Shown: positions 50,253 through 63,169 of the stretch, piece after piece | Numbering within the stretch: the stretch's first letter is position 1 | How the letters are laid out: the number at the start of each line of letters is the position of its first letter | NCBI RefSeq assembly: GCF_037975245.1 | Contig: NC_092583.1 | Location: 14,289,764 to 14,353,763, forward strand | Reading direction: 5' to 3' | Origin: Apostichopus japonicus | Taxonomy: Eukaryota; Echinodermata; Holothuroidea; Aspidochirotida; Stichopodidae | DNA: 64,000 nt | Position numbers and translations under genes: made by a program | Notes under the pieces: model-generated | What the model saw: only the letters and a program-made list of their open reading frames with translations | Told to the model about the DNA's origin: nothing | Database searches by the model: none

Positions 50253-50582
50253 TATATATAATTGAAATCGCAGTGAGTTGGAAAATCCAGAACAATGAAA
50301 AAACTTCCAGCCTCCACCGGGATTCGAACCCGGGCCTCCCGCTTTATATGCGGACGCCCTAACCACTAGGTTATGGACGCTGATTGTATGTCCAGAGGTT
50401 CGAAATCGGTAAGGAAGGTCGTAATTCCACTGTAGGCGATTGTCACCTGTAACGAACAATATACTAGTTCTGTTTTGGGTGACATATTTGCCTTACTCTA
50501 GAGATCCAACATGATCCTAACCAACTCGAAATCATTTGTGATTCCTAAAGCCGGATCTCAAAAGAGATACTTTGAAAAGACT
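50253..50582 (-). mobile_element. repeat with internal tRNA-like segment, copy 2
   Basis: The tRNA-like part is 50380-50310 on the minus strand. It has a D-arm CTAGTGGTTAGGG, a CCGC/GCGG stem with loop ATATAAA, and a T-arm with canonical GGTTCGAATCC. The anticodon would read ATA, but acceptor position 3 mismatches and a near-identical copy lies 250 bp away, so it is a tRNA-derived repeat rather than a gene. Confidence 0.78.
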
Positions 50583-50611
50583 TAATTAATGAAATGGAGG
50601 TAAACGACAAA

Positions 50612-50718
50612 GGCAAATGAATATATATATATATAATTGAAATCGTAGTGAGTTGGAAATCCAGAACAGTGAAAAAACTTCCAGCCTCCACCGGGATTCG
50701 AACCCGGGCCTCCCTCTT
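50612..50718 (-). mobile_element. repeat with tRNA-like segment, truncated copy 3
   Basis: The copy matches copy 2 from its left flank (AAATGAATATATATA) through the T-arm and breaks in the anticodon arm. It lies about 30 bp from copy 2 in the same orientation. Confidence 0.78.
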
Positions 50719-51441
50719 TATAAAAAAATAATTACCTTTAAATACTGGTCGTGAAAATGTAAAATAATTGCTACAGAACCAAACTAAAATATCTGTTGTG
50801 AGACGACGGCATATTCTCTCTACTTTTATCAAATCCCACCCCCCCCCCCCCTTAACGTTGTACAGTGATATATAGTCAGTCCATATACCATTTATCTTAA
50901 GTTACACAGCATAGTAAGTATAGCGAAGAGGGCAAACAAAAAGAGAGTAAATTACATATTCTTATGAGATGACGATAAGGCTACACACAAAATGATGATG
51001 TACAATGCTCTTATTAAGAAAGAGAATACATCCAAATAAGATGTCTACCGAATCCGATGAAATGTGACCTATTTGGGAATAAAATTGCACTTTTACGCTA
51101 ATGAATTCAAATGCGATATCTCGTTACATATACGCACCGGGTGAAGGGCATCCTCGCTTCCCGAAGCTCTCAACATAAACATATCTCTTCTGTTTTGAAC
51201 GAGTATCAAGTAGAACGTGAAAAGATTGACAGTCTTCACACAAATTGCCACAAAATAAAGCTCTGCATATATTAAAAAACCGGTATCTCGCTTGATGCTG
51301 TTTGACAAGGCTGTTTCTTTAATTGCGTCGCTTGTGTTAAGATCACACTGTGCAGATCAATGCACGATAGTCTCGTTTAGCATAATATGCACAATTATAA
51401 ATAGGAGTACACACTATACATAATGGAGAAAGACCTCTATG

Positions 51442-51618
51442 CAGGGGTAGATCCAAGATTTTGAAAAGGAGGGAGTGATCCTCATGTCTTTGATGCCAAC
51501 TCCCCTTTAGGGGGAGGGGAGGGGGGGTCTGGAGATCCTCCCACAGAAAAATACTTTAAAACAAAATTATACATGAAATGGTGCATTCGAACACCCCTCT
51601 CCTATAGATCCGCGCCTG
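51442..51618. mobile_element. miniature terminal-inverted-repeat element, family C
   Basis: The 177-bp unit runs from CAGGGGTAGATCC to AGATCCGCGCCTG, an imperfect terminal inverted repeat. A 5-bp direct repeat CTATG flanks it (51437-51441 and 51619-51623). The interior holds a G-rich palindromic core. No coding capacity. Confidence 0.65.
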
Positions 51619-51699
51619 CTATGTAAGCATTTTATTAATTTAGTATTTAAAAATGTTATGTATACGATCATATTCATTAGTGCCACCATTTTCTTGCCT

Positions 51700-54600
51700 T
51701 TTTTTTTTTGATCGATGAAAAACCAAATGGCGACTGCTGTTTCTATAGTGATGAAAACATTATGCGCGTATAATTGAATTAAGGAGCATGGTTAATGGTA
51801 TAGCCTAATATAGTAGTATCATGCCAATTTTGTATAGGCTACGTTCCTTCCACAGTATAAACAGTCTCACATATAATTTGTAAAGATATAGGTGTACACA
51901 AAACACACCACCCGCATGAATCTCATACACAGAGTATATATGCTGTTAATTAACCAAATATATGATGTACCAACTAAACGACAATGTTGCATCACTGTAT
52001 ATAGAACACTGACAAATTAACGGAAAGGAAAGTTCAGTTTGTTTACAATCAAAATAAACTGACCTATGAAGGCCTCCATTGTTAAACCGTGATATGTTGT
52101 TGATCTCGATTTTGGCTCTCAATGATAAAAAAAACAGCGTGTTTGTGTCGCTGCTGCCTAGTAATTGGGTAGGATTACTGTGCACATGGAATATCACGTT
52201 GTATTTTCTTGTTCTTTCTCTTTATGTGCAATTACCGTACGTCTCTTAACAGTTCATTAAAGACCAAAACTGCCTTCATTACAACTGATGTTGGCAACAG
52301 TTACGATTTTGTTGTTGAAAATATATAGCCGTTTAAAATGTTTATAAAAAAAATAATACAATTTGATGACTTTTGCAGGTAGGAGCTTGGTTTAGATTAA
52401 TTTTCCTATTAAAAAAAAAAAAAAGTCAAGTGCGTTATTAATAAATATTGTGTAACACAAACTATGGAATGATGAATATTTCTTTCATATGACACTATAT
52501 TACATTTCCAATTTCCTATAGGTAAAATGATGAACGGAAAATTGACATGCAGGGAAAATATACCCAAACTTGGAGAGTGGTAAGAAATTGTCGGCTATAC
52601 GGAAACGGGATTCCAGTCACGTGATCTCACTCGGTTCGAACCCCGTTCTAATAAAATAAAATTGTTGCTATTATTAAGTCTATGTTTTCTATGTATCATA
52701 TATCTAGAAACTACATCGATAATTCATATTCGAAATATATATATCGGTCTACTCTATGCTGACATTACCTCAAATTTTTCTGTATCTAAATATTTAGCTA
52801 CCGGTAGAAATCGGAGAAACACATTCTATCTTCGACAGTTCTATTTGAAGAAGAAGATGAAAAAATAAATATGATTGCTAAAAATCGGAGAGAAGCACAT
52901 TCTTTATTCTACATTAATATTTGAAGAAGATGTAAAAAAAAAAATCCATGATGTTGTGTATACAAAATATTTCTTACACTCGAATATTATCTGATTGCTT
53001 CTAAAACCTGACAGTCAGGAGCCTCTGGCTAATCTCGATGGTTGCAAATCTGTCTGTGAAGATAATCACGTTTATCTTTTTTTGCAACTATTGGTTCATG
53101 GTTCAATGTTTTCAATTTAATGACAGCCCCTTGGGGGGTTGAAATCGTTTGTCAAGAAACGTGGTTACATCGAACTTACGGATACTATACGGTGAGAAAA
53201 TTAAGTTTGACTTTTTTTTTCACACTTCTTGTCTTGTATCTTTTCATTGTTGTGAAACTGAGAGAATAAACTTTGTTATCTGAAAAACACTCGAAATTGT
53301 CAAATTGCTGCACGGTTATAGCATCATAACGAGTAATATGACGATATAATATAAACGAATTCATTGTTTACCAAACCAACAACACAACAGCAACAAATAG
53401 AACACGACCAATGGATTTATGTTAATGTGTCACGTGATAACTTAAGATCAACCTAACCACGGTAACATATGGAGTTAATGCAAAGGTTGTATTGAGAAGT
53501 GTGGAATAAGGGTTAGAAGTTTACGTTGAAAGGTTGGACGTGGATATTATTTTAACATTCATTTAGCTGAAGCTGAAAAAGGCAAAAATAATTGCTTGTG
53601 CTGAGAACATAATGTTATAGTGTAATTTCCCACGCATCCCCCATTCTCCCAGACCAAACGGAAGCCCCAATGTGTTTTTGGCTTGGTAGAAATAAATACA
53701 GCCTTTAAATAATATGTGCTGGGTATTACTTACAGTACTTGTTAACAAAGTGTTATTTTGCTCTGTACGGTTATCTTGTTTCTAATATACTTTTACCCGA
53801 ACTAAAGCTATTGCAGTAGTATAGTAAGGTCTAGCAGCGCCATCAGTATTTGAAACTGATTGACATAAATTAGTGGCCTTTCTCGAATTCCGTATAAAAT
53901 TACCATATTCTCCTTCCTTTTCCTTTCATGCTTAAATAATGTTTGTTTTTTTCGAGTTATTGTTATTATAATTATTATACACGTTTTGTTTCATTTCGAT
54001 GAATTCTTTCAATGTCAGTTAAATAAAACATTACTTCAAACTAAAGAAAGAAACAAGAAAAAGAGGAAGAAGAAGAAGAAGAACAAAAATCATAATTGTT
54101 TAACGTTTCTCTCGTTAACCATAAATCAGCTCACTATACCGTACCATGCATAAACTAAGGGTAATACATTTTCACGGTAACCTTTATGTACCTCCATTTG
54201 ATATGTTATATCTCACCGACATATAAACTGTAGATACATATAACAAATATACGGTAGCAGCCCTAATAAATCGACACGAACAATAACGATCAATACAACC
54301 ATCCGTAATAAACTCAGATAAGAAAAGCGTTATCAACGCGGGCGACTGATATCACACATATACTGGCCTATAGTTTAATCGTCCGTGTAATATCTTAGCA
54401 GTTCTTATAAAGAGAGAGAGAGGAATTGTCCTTCTGGGCAGTGTATATACATTATGGAAATTGTTCGAAAACCTTACCAAGGGACCTTATAATTGTGTCT
54501 AGTTTCTACTTTGGTGCTTTTAAAAAGTTCTAAATTTAGTAATTTTTCGTTGTTATTCGACAGTTGAAATTTTACGATAACAAACGTCTTTTGTGAATAT

Positions 54601-54700
54601 ATTCATATTATCTCGTACTACATGTGTATAAAAATAGACCATCAACAACATATAAGTGTATTTATAGTAAATTACCAAGCTGTAAAAGGACGTTACCCCG
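51700..54700. other. no gene or repeat family recognised
   Basis: AT-rich unique-looking sequence. I saw no exon-like similarity and only short homopolymers and a GAA-rich patch near 54060. Confidence 0.55.
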
Positions 54701-54741
54701 CTGCAAGTAACAACACACCGGGAACCGATTCCTAGCGAGCT

Positions 54742-56090
54742 AGAGGAGATGAAAGGGCGACGAAGGGGAGATGAAAGGGCGAGGTAGGGGAAATGAAAGG
54801 GCGAGGTAGGGGAGATGAAAGGGCGAGGTAGGGGAGATGAAAGGGCGAGGTAGGGGAGATGAAAGGGCGAGGTAGGGGAGATGAAAGGGCGAGGTAGGGG
54901 ATATGAAAGGGCGAGGAAGGGGACACGAAAGGGCGAGGTAGGGGAGATGAAATGGCGAGGTAGGGGAGATGAAAGGGCGAGGTAGGGGAGATAAAAGGGC
55001 GAGGTAGGGGAGATGAAAGGGCGAGGTAGGGGATATGAAAGGGCGAGGAAGGGGACACGAAAGGGCGAGGTAGGGGAGATGAAATGGCGAGGTAGGGGAG
55101 ATGAAAGGGCGAGGTAAGGGAGATGAAGGGCGAGGAAGGGGACACGAAAGGGCGAGGTAGGGGAGATGAAAGGGCGAGGAAGGGGAGATGAAAGGGCGAG
55201 GCATAGGGGAGATGAAAGGGCGAGGAAGGGGAGATGAAAGGGCGAGGTATAGGGGAGATGAAAGGGCGAGGTAGGGGAGAAGGAAGGGCGAGGTAGGGGA
55301 GATGAGAGGGCGAGGTAGGGGAGATGAAAGGGCGAGGCATAGGGGAGATGAAAGGGCGAGGAAGGGGAGATGAAAGGGCGAGGTATAGGGGAGATGAAAG
55401 GGCGAGGTAGGGGAGAAGGAAGGGCGAGGTAGGGGAGATGAGAGGGCGAGGTAGGGGAGATGAAAGGGCGAGGAAGGGGAGATGAAAGGGCGAGGTAGGG
55501 AAGATGAAAGGGCGAGGTAGGGAAGATGAAAGGGCGAGCTAGAGGAGATGAAAGGGCGAGGTAGGGGAGAAGAAAGGGCGATATAGGGGAGAAGAAAGGG
55601 TGAGGTAGGGGAGATGAAAGGGCGAGGTAGGGAAGATGAAAGGGCGAGGACAGGGCGAGGTAGGGGAGATGAAAGGGCGAGGTAGGGGAGATGAAAGGGC
55701 GAGGTAGGGGAGAAGGAAGGGCGAGGTAGGGGAGATGAGAGGGCGAGGTAGGGGAGATGAAAGGGCGAGGAAGGGGAGATGAAAGGGCGAGGCATAGGGG
55801 AGATGAAAGGGCGAGGAAGGGGAGATGAAAGGGCGAGGTATAGGGGAGATGAAAGGGCGAGGTAGGGGAGATGAAAGGGCGAGGTAGGGGAGATGAAAGG
55901 GCGAGCTAGAGGAGATGAAAGGGCGAGGTAGGGGAGAAGAAAGGGCGATATAGGGGAGAAGAAAGGGTGAGGTAGGGGAGATGAAAGGGCGAGGTAGGGG
56001 AGATGAAAGGGCGAGGTAAAGGGGAGATGAAAGGGTGAGGAATGGGAGATGAAAGCGCGAGGTAGGGGAGAAGAAAGCGCGAGGCAGGGT
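54742..56090. repeat. 22-bp G-rich minisatellite with higher-order repeats, ~61 units
   Basis: Units have the form GAAAGGGCGAGGTAGGGGAG plus AT. Variants (AGGAAGGGG, GGCATAGGGG, GGTATAGGGG, GCTAGAGGAG, AGAAGGAAGG) recur in a fixed order in blocks near 55190, 55320 and 55700-55860, showing amplification of multi-unit blocks. Frames open for up to about 350 codons on the minus strand (Pro/Ser/Leu repeats) follow from the sequence and do not indicate a protein. Confidence 0.95.
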
Positions 56091-56199
56091 AAGTGGGACG
56101 AGGTGGGAAAGCGGGAAACGGAGGGGAAAGAAAGGGAACCCTCTCACAACGGGGAGGGGGAGACGGAAGTGTACATTACAAACAGTAATATAATAATAT

Positions 56200-58100
56200 A
56201 TAGTTTAATGTTTCGATTCATTTTCTTGAGGGACACAATCCATTAGTTCAACTTTATCACCAACCCTCACCTTATATACTATCTATTCCGAATTCGTAAA
56301 AAAAAACTGATCTCAGTGATTTGTTAACCCTGGACACGAAGAGACATATCCCTGGATAGTATACGCTATAAGCATTACCACATATAGGCCTACCATAGAT
56401 ATAAATTGTACACATCACACATACCGGTGACTATACAAAGATCCTTGCACTTCGGTATTTCTGTCGATAGTTATGAGCCCTTGACTAAAATCCATTTTTT
56501 TTGTTGTCAAGGAACGGTTTAAAACCACCCGTAACTAAATTCGTATCGATCTAGTCCTCTAAGTTCTTTTCCGCCTTTTCCCCTTTTATTCTTCTCTGTC
56601 TGTGCAAAAAAATTGCCAGAAAAGAGGTTACATTACTTCAACTTGAGCAGAAGTTTCATCTTAATTTCAGTCAGCTTTTCTCTGTTTTCAACCAAGAAAA
56701 AGAGATGCTAAAATGTGAAAGACCATGCGTTGATATGTGGCACGCGACAAGTAAGTATCGTTTTCATGTATTTTACACAATTTTCGTACATTTGAAAGGT
56801 ACTTCGCTTGTGAAATGTGCAAGTGTTTATGTATTGAATCCATTACCTGCAACTTTCTGCGCGTGCGCCCGATAGGATTGGGGGCGTTTTGAGGAGGGGA
56901 GGGGACGTTCGAGGAGAAGGGGGGGGGGCTTCGAGGAGTAATTTAAAATAATATATATTCTTTATACAATTCCCATAAAGGACTTTAGTTTCACAACAAA
57001 TTTGAAGACGTCGCTTATTTTGTATACAATTCCTAACGACAGTTAATTCTCAGTCTTCTATAAACTTTAATAATCATAACAATATGCTTGTAACAAAATA
57101 TCTACTACTGTATATGTATCATGCACTATTATGTACAATGTGTTGGATGTTGATGTTTTGCGTCACACTGACATTTGTAACACGAGATATAGGTTCAAGG
57201 CTATACCAGCCGTATATTATATAATTAGCACTTAAAATAGACTCGCAAGACAACCTTGAGTCAGGTTGTGCAGATATATACATTCATTCATTGATGACCA
57301 TGAGGACAAGGTATAACACACACACAATTATAGCATAATTGAATACGGGTGCGAGTCACTTATATAGTTTCTATATGACATCATATAACTGGTTTACAAC
57401 ATTCAATGTACAGGCAAAGAAGAGTTCACGGTAGTGGGAACGAGATGCACTAGTTAAAGTATAGAAAGCTTAGCATCATCAAACACCAAAGATATATGAC
57501 AAGTTTGATATTTACAAAGATTTGCAGATGTGCAAATTTTACTTGCAAATCGTATAGCATATATATTACCGGCTTAACGGAGTTTGTTGTTAACATTTCC
57601 CACGGCATATTTAGACTCCATATTTGTTATTCATATTAGTTATTACATTCTACATAGGCTATACAATTTTATATATTATGTATGCATATATAATACAGTA
57701 CATGCCGTAAGGTATAAGAGCCGGTTCATGTCCGCAGTTTAAGTGCATAGCCTGAAGACTCCCTCTTTCATTATATATCTATCACTTTAAGTAGGCTGAG
57801 GTTATCATTCAGCTTGACATGCGAGCTTCAAATCGATGACCAATTTAATTAAAGAGGACATAGGTGTATGCGAATATATTACTTTCTGGACGAGACGTTG
57901 GTCACCTTTAGATTGACCGTATGACGTCATTTTAACAATCGAGTACTGAATAGTCGTTTCCAATTAGGCGGTGATACCTCTTTTCGGTAGACAAGGCAAA
58001 AAAAAAAAAAAATAAGTAGTGCAAAAGAAGTATAGCTACATGGTAAGACAGATATTGACCAAATGCTTTCTGTAAGACACGTCGGTCAATGATGTGACAT
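56200..58100. other. no gene recognised
   Basis: I see no coding or RNA feature; a G-rich patch lies near 56879-56932. Confidence 0.5.
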
Positions 58101-58123
58101 GTGGAAATTGCAACAACCAGGCA

Positions 58124-58126
<3 letters not shown>

Positions 58127-58160
<34 letters not shown>

Positions 58161-58189
58161 CTATATATACGGTATATATATATATACGG

Positions 58190-58241
<52 letters not shown>

Positions 58242-58262
58242 CTATATAAATATATACATACA
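58127..58262. repeat. (TA)n array with GGCTATATATACGGTA interruptions
   Basis: TA tracts are punctuated twice by GGCTATATA and twice by ACGGTATATA, a sign of segmental duplication within the array. Confidence 0.9.
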
Positions 58263-59248
58263 TAAATACATACGTATAGGGCAAATCTGACCGTGACATT
58301 GCCTCCCTTCTACTAAATAAGTATAAAATATAAAATAAACAAGTCTGCCCTCTTTTTTTTTCTTATTTTGGGAGAGAATTACATTTAGTATTCCTACAAA
58401 GATGGAACCACTGCCAGTTATATAAGCCAAATATCAAAAGAAGCAAGAAATCTGCTTTCAAAGACTGATTTATTAATACAATGTAATTTAAATCCATGCA
58501 TGCGGCTTGTATATACGATCGAGTGAAAATTGCAGTTTAAGCCAGTTATATTGTGTATTGATACCGCTCTCTTAATTGAATCATAAATCAAAAGATCGAG
58601 ATTTTCAAAATGAACAATTTTTTGGATTAGACGGAAAATGCTGCTTTCTAGACTTGCGATCGTCGGGTTTGTGAAATTTTGCAATTGTGTGTAAATAGTC
58701 GCTCATGATTGGTCGGAAAAGTTACCTCCTCACCATAGAAACCTTCACTTCGAAGTTCTGCATCCATTCGTTGCAACGAAGATACACCCGAAGCTTTTCG
58801 TAAATATATGTAGATATGTTTGGAATTGGTTTAGACATATTTAGCACACTAGTATTGTATAGGATCTACTTTGATCGAAGTTTTATGGGAAGGCCTTAAT
58901 CAATAACATCGCACAGTGAAAGTTTCGTACAGGGTGCATTACACAAGCGCTGTAGGCCTATATGTTTTATAACTGTGTACACAGTGCAGTGACGAAAAAA
59001 TATCACACTGTACACTATGTTTTGCGTATATTCATTCAAGACTCGTGAACTCGTGTCGTGAAGTTGATTTTAGTGTAGGCCTACGTACCCATTCCACGAA
59101 ACGAATTCTGATTTCAATAGAACGGCTCACAAATCGTGAATAACGTTAACACGAACCCAATAGAATGTAGCGTATGTATCACAAGTAAGGTCAACATGTA
59201 ATCCAAGCATTAAAAGTAAAACTAGGGCGTTTGATGGGAAACCCCGTT

Positions 59249-59430
59249 CAGGCGCGTAGCCAAGGGGGGGGGGGGCGAAGGGGGCAGCCGCCCCCCTTGA
59301 ACATATTTTTTTTTTAATGTATTTATGATATCGCTAGTATTTTCAAAAGAGAAAATGCTAAGATGCAACTTACAAGGCCTGGGAAGTGCCATTTCCAGCG
59401 ATCTGGGAGGCATTTTCAGCCAAAATTTTC
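59249..59430. mobile_element. possible DNA-transposon end (fragment)
   Basis: CAGGCGCGTAGCCAAGG followed by a G-run and CCGCCCCCC resembles the ends of GC-rich terminal-inverted-repeat elements. The matching opposite end was not found, so this may be a fragment. Confidence 0.4.
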
Positions 59431-60199
59431 ATGTTACTAGTCTCAATCAAGTGTCAGTGTGTAACTCAGTTTATGTCTTCGAACTTCCAAACAATGGTCA
59501 TTACTGATAATGACGTCACGAGCAATCTGATTGACTGAAAACTCTGTAATTGCAAACCTGTTTGGGAAAAAATCGCCCCGGTTGCCCCCTCCGCTTCGAT
59601 CTTCATTGCCGACATTTTTCGTGGTAGTAATTGTACAGTGCAAACGAAAAAGGGAAGGTTTGTAGCTTATATCATGGCCTATGTAACGTTGACAAAATTC
59701 CTCGCTTTCGCTATCTAGAAGATGTCGATTGATTTTCTACATTAATATTGATCAATAATCCATTTCAGCTATTCAAGTTCCCTAAATATGTTAATATGTA
59801 CATCAGTCCGCAGTGACTCAAGTGTCGTTATGCTAATGGGTGGCATATAACAATATTGTTTCCCAATCGTCTTCTCCTGTTCATCCATTTTACCCCAAAT
59901 TGCAGATCGTGTGTGATGTAGTATATCACTATCGTAAGCTTGCTGTATATGCAGGTGACACAAGTTCTTGCAATGATCAATTTCCTCTCCTCGCTATTTT
60001 TCAAGCCTTCATTATGGTCACGAGCCGTCTGTGCCACTGGTACTTTTTTTTCTACAACTGCGACTATATACAAAGGAAACCGAAATTGTACACGTTCACC
60101 GTAATTAAAGACTCTCATAACATTTCTGTTTTTCATGATAAAACTAACTAGACCAGATTCCTCTAAAATTATGAAATTCTGCCAGGGAAACACTGTGTT

Positions 60200-62400
60200 G
60201 TATCATTCCCCCTTGTTACTTAATAAATAGCTGTAATCGATAAACCATTCCAGGTAGGCTATGTAGGGGATATTCGCTTTGATATCTTTACAACTAGGTC
60301 GCAGGAATAGAGACCTGTAGCGATATTGACGAGAGACCAAAGTAATGAAAAACACGCAAGAAAATAAGAAAAAGGTAGCAAACTTCCAATATATTTAAGC
60401 TCTCCCTCATTACGACGCGCTTTGACTTTCTTGCGGTCTTAAGTAGGTCATATATCAATTCTGCGAAATAGAGTTAGGGGGAATGGCACTTAGATAAATC
60501 AACCGCTTATGTCTGGTAAAGTTACATCCCTAAATATGCGAGAATGTTGTAAAGTCGTGTTGTTTATACGCCTCGAGAAATCCTGCACTTTGAATCGGAG
60601 GCTAAAGCACATTTATAACCTGACATAATTATGTAGATAGGTATACCATAGGCTACTTAAAGGGATACATAAAACTCAACTAGTGACGAATAAATTCTAA
60701 CAAAAGTCTTGCTCATTTTGAGAGATGCCATGTTTGGAATGTAACATCAGGGGGTTGCCATTTTGTCAATGCGTGATGTCATAAAACCACAAACAGTTGA
60801 AGCTTTTGGTTTTTCTTTGAGTCGATCAAAACCTTAAACGGTTTATTTGTATTGAATCTTAAAGAGTTTGTGCATGTGTTAATCTATTAAAAATTTAACC
60901 TTAAGCATAAATTAAAAACTTACGATATTCCATTTGCATATCGACCAAATTTGACTTCATTTGATTAACTCTCTGTCTAAGTTATCTGAAGTGTCTGGAG
61001 ATAATGGATTCATTAGTCCTTCGCTAAACATCTATACCAGTGAGAGAAGTCAGAAGTCGATGATTTGTTTTTGATTGATCAAATACAATCATATTTGATC
61101 AATACAAGAAACAATCGGCAAACCAGCAACCAAAGTTATGCTGACGCTTTAAAGCGCGCTTGATACATTGAGCTTTTGCGACATGAAATTTTACCAAACA
61201 TTATAGTCGAGTATTCCTCAAAATAAGATTAAAATTGATCACAGCTAAGTGTCTTTCATCAAATTCATTTTAATGTGCACTTGAACTTATTCGTTACATG
61301 CTGTCGCCCAGACACATTTCAAAACAGCAATTAAATTGATCATGAAATGCAAATAGGAAAAGTCTTAAAACTTTTCTTCAATATTTGCCATCAAACGTGA
61401 TCAAATATAGTTCATGGACTTGTTACGGGAATCTATTGTGGAAAAGCATTAATATATTTACAGAAAGAGTTGGTGGAGTTTCATAAGTTTGGAACCCTTA
61501 ATGTATCTATACAGAGCACTTCTCATCCACCTACTTTTAAATATTCACATGGAAAAAGATTTGACAAAATGCGACGTATGGGGGATGAGAATCTCAACAG
61601 ATAGACAAGCGATAAGCTATAGTGGAGAGTATACATGCAATGAAGACGTCACAAAAAATGAAAAGGTTAGCTGTATATGGAATAATGCATGTTAATCCCT
61701 TTAGGTTTTATATGAATGTCTCAACAAGGTTTTAAGAAACATCTGTAATCAGTAGTTAAAATCAAAGACACTCAGTAAACGAAGGAAAAAGTGTAGAAAA
61801 CTGGAGTTCACTTTGCATTCACCAATTCAGAGAAAGTCACTTCTGTGTGATTTAAAAGTCTTTATTTATAAACCTATTGTGTTGTACTATTCAGTTCATA
61901 TACATCATCAGTTTAAAAAAGAAAGTTTCTCCAGTCAGGCAGATATCTTATGTATCACATAACTGACAAACATTTCAAGCGTAAAATGTCCCGATGCAGA
62001 TCACCTCGTCTGGGAAGGTCGGCGGTGATGTGCATTCAAGCAGATTCTATTTGGCTGATCTAAGGATGCTTGTAAAATCGCTTAATTATTTTCATCAAAT
62101 AATCCGTAGGCCTACTGTGTTTTACTCACGCACCTTGTGGTTTCCCATAATTTCCTTAAAGTTGTTTTTTTATTTTTTTATTGCTATTGAACAAAAAACA
62201 GACAAAAAAGAAAAAGAAAGTTAGCCAATTCAACTGTGCAAGACCGTTTACCCAAAATATTCCTTTGCTCAATTCTGTTTCCTTTTTATGACCAAGAATT
62301 TCTTGGGCTATATTATCTATTCTCTTTTAACTTTATTATCACTGTTTGCTTACGATTACTTTGTCAGTTTTCTATTACTGTATTACTGATATATGATTAT
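60200..62400. other. no gene recognised
   Basis: A short plus-strand stretch near 61620-61660 reads SYSGEYTCNEDV, reminiscent of an immunoglobulin-domain F strand, but the rest of a domain is not visible in frame. Otherwise nothing is recognised. Confidence 0.4.
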
Positions 62401-62458
62401 GTCAAAAATGAAACGGTGAAGAGATTAGTTTACTAAAACAGAGTTCCAACAAATGACC

Positions 62459-63161
62459 CAATAGTGATCGATACTCCCAATAGTGATCGATACTCCCAAT
62501 AGTGATCGATACTCCCAATAGTGATCGATACTCCCAATAGTGATCGATACTCCCAATAGTGATTGATACTCCCAATAGTGATCGATACTCCCAATAGTGA
62601 TCGATACTTCCAATAGTGATTGATACTTCCAGTAGCGATCGATACTCCCAATAGTGATCGATGCTCCCAGTAGTGATTGATACTTCCAGTAGCGATCGAT
62701 ACTCCCAATAGTAGCCTACTAGATACTCCTAATAGTGATCGATGCTCCTAATAGTGATAGATGCTCCAAATAGTGATCGCTGTTCCCAGTAGTGATCGAT
62801 AATCCCAATAGTGATCGATACTTCCAATAGTGATCGATACTTCCAATAGTGATCGATACTTCCAATAGTGATCGATGCTCCCAGTAGTGATTGATACTCC
62901 CAATAGTGATTGACACTCCCAATGCCAATAGTGATTGATACTCACAATAGTGATCGATACTCCGAATAGTGATTGGCACTCCCAATAGTGATTCCCCAAA
63001 AGTGATTGATACACCCAATAGTGATCGATACTCCTAATAGTGATTGATACTCCCAATAGTGATTGACACTCCCAATGCCAATAGTGATTGATACTCACAA
63101 TAGTGATCGATACTCCCAATAGTGATCGATACTCCCAGTAGTGATTGATACTCCCAATAGT
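62459..63161. repeat. 19-bp near-palindromic minisatellite, ~37 units
   Basis: The unit is CAATAGTGATCGATACTCC with variants GATTGATA, CTTCC and CCAGTAG. The core AGTGATCGATACT is close to self-complementary, so each unit can pair with itself or with any other. The minus-strand frames (Ser-Ile-Thr-Ile-Gly repeats) are by-products, since 3 x 19 bp gives a 19-residue period. Confidence 0.95.
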
Positions 63162-63169
63162 TAACATCG

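Noticed and set aside
54732-56147. Proline-rich minus-strand frames up to 351 codons
   Set aside because: The 22-bp unit happens to lack minus-strand stops; overlapping frames show the same repeat, and no signal peptide, start context or conserved end supports a protein.
62459-63161. CRISPR-like array
   Set aside because: Units are head-to-tail without unique spacers, and the window is eukaryotic.
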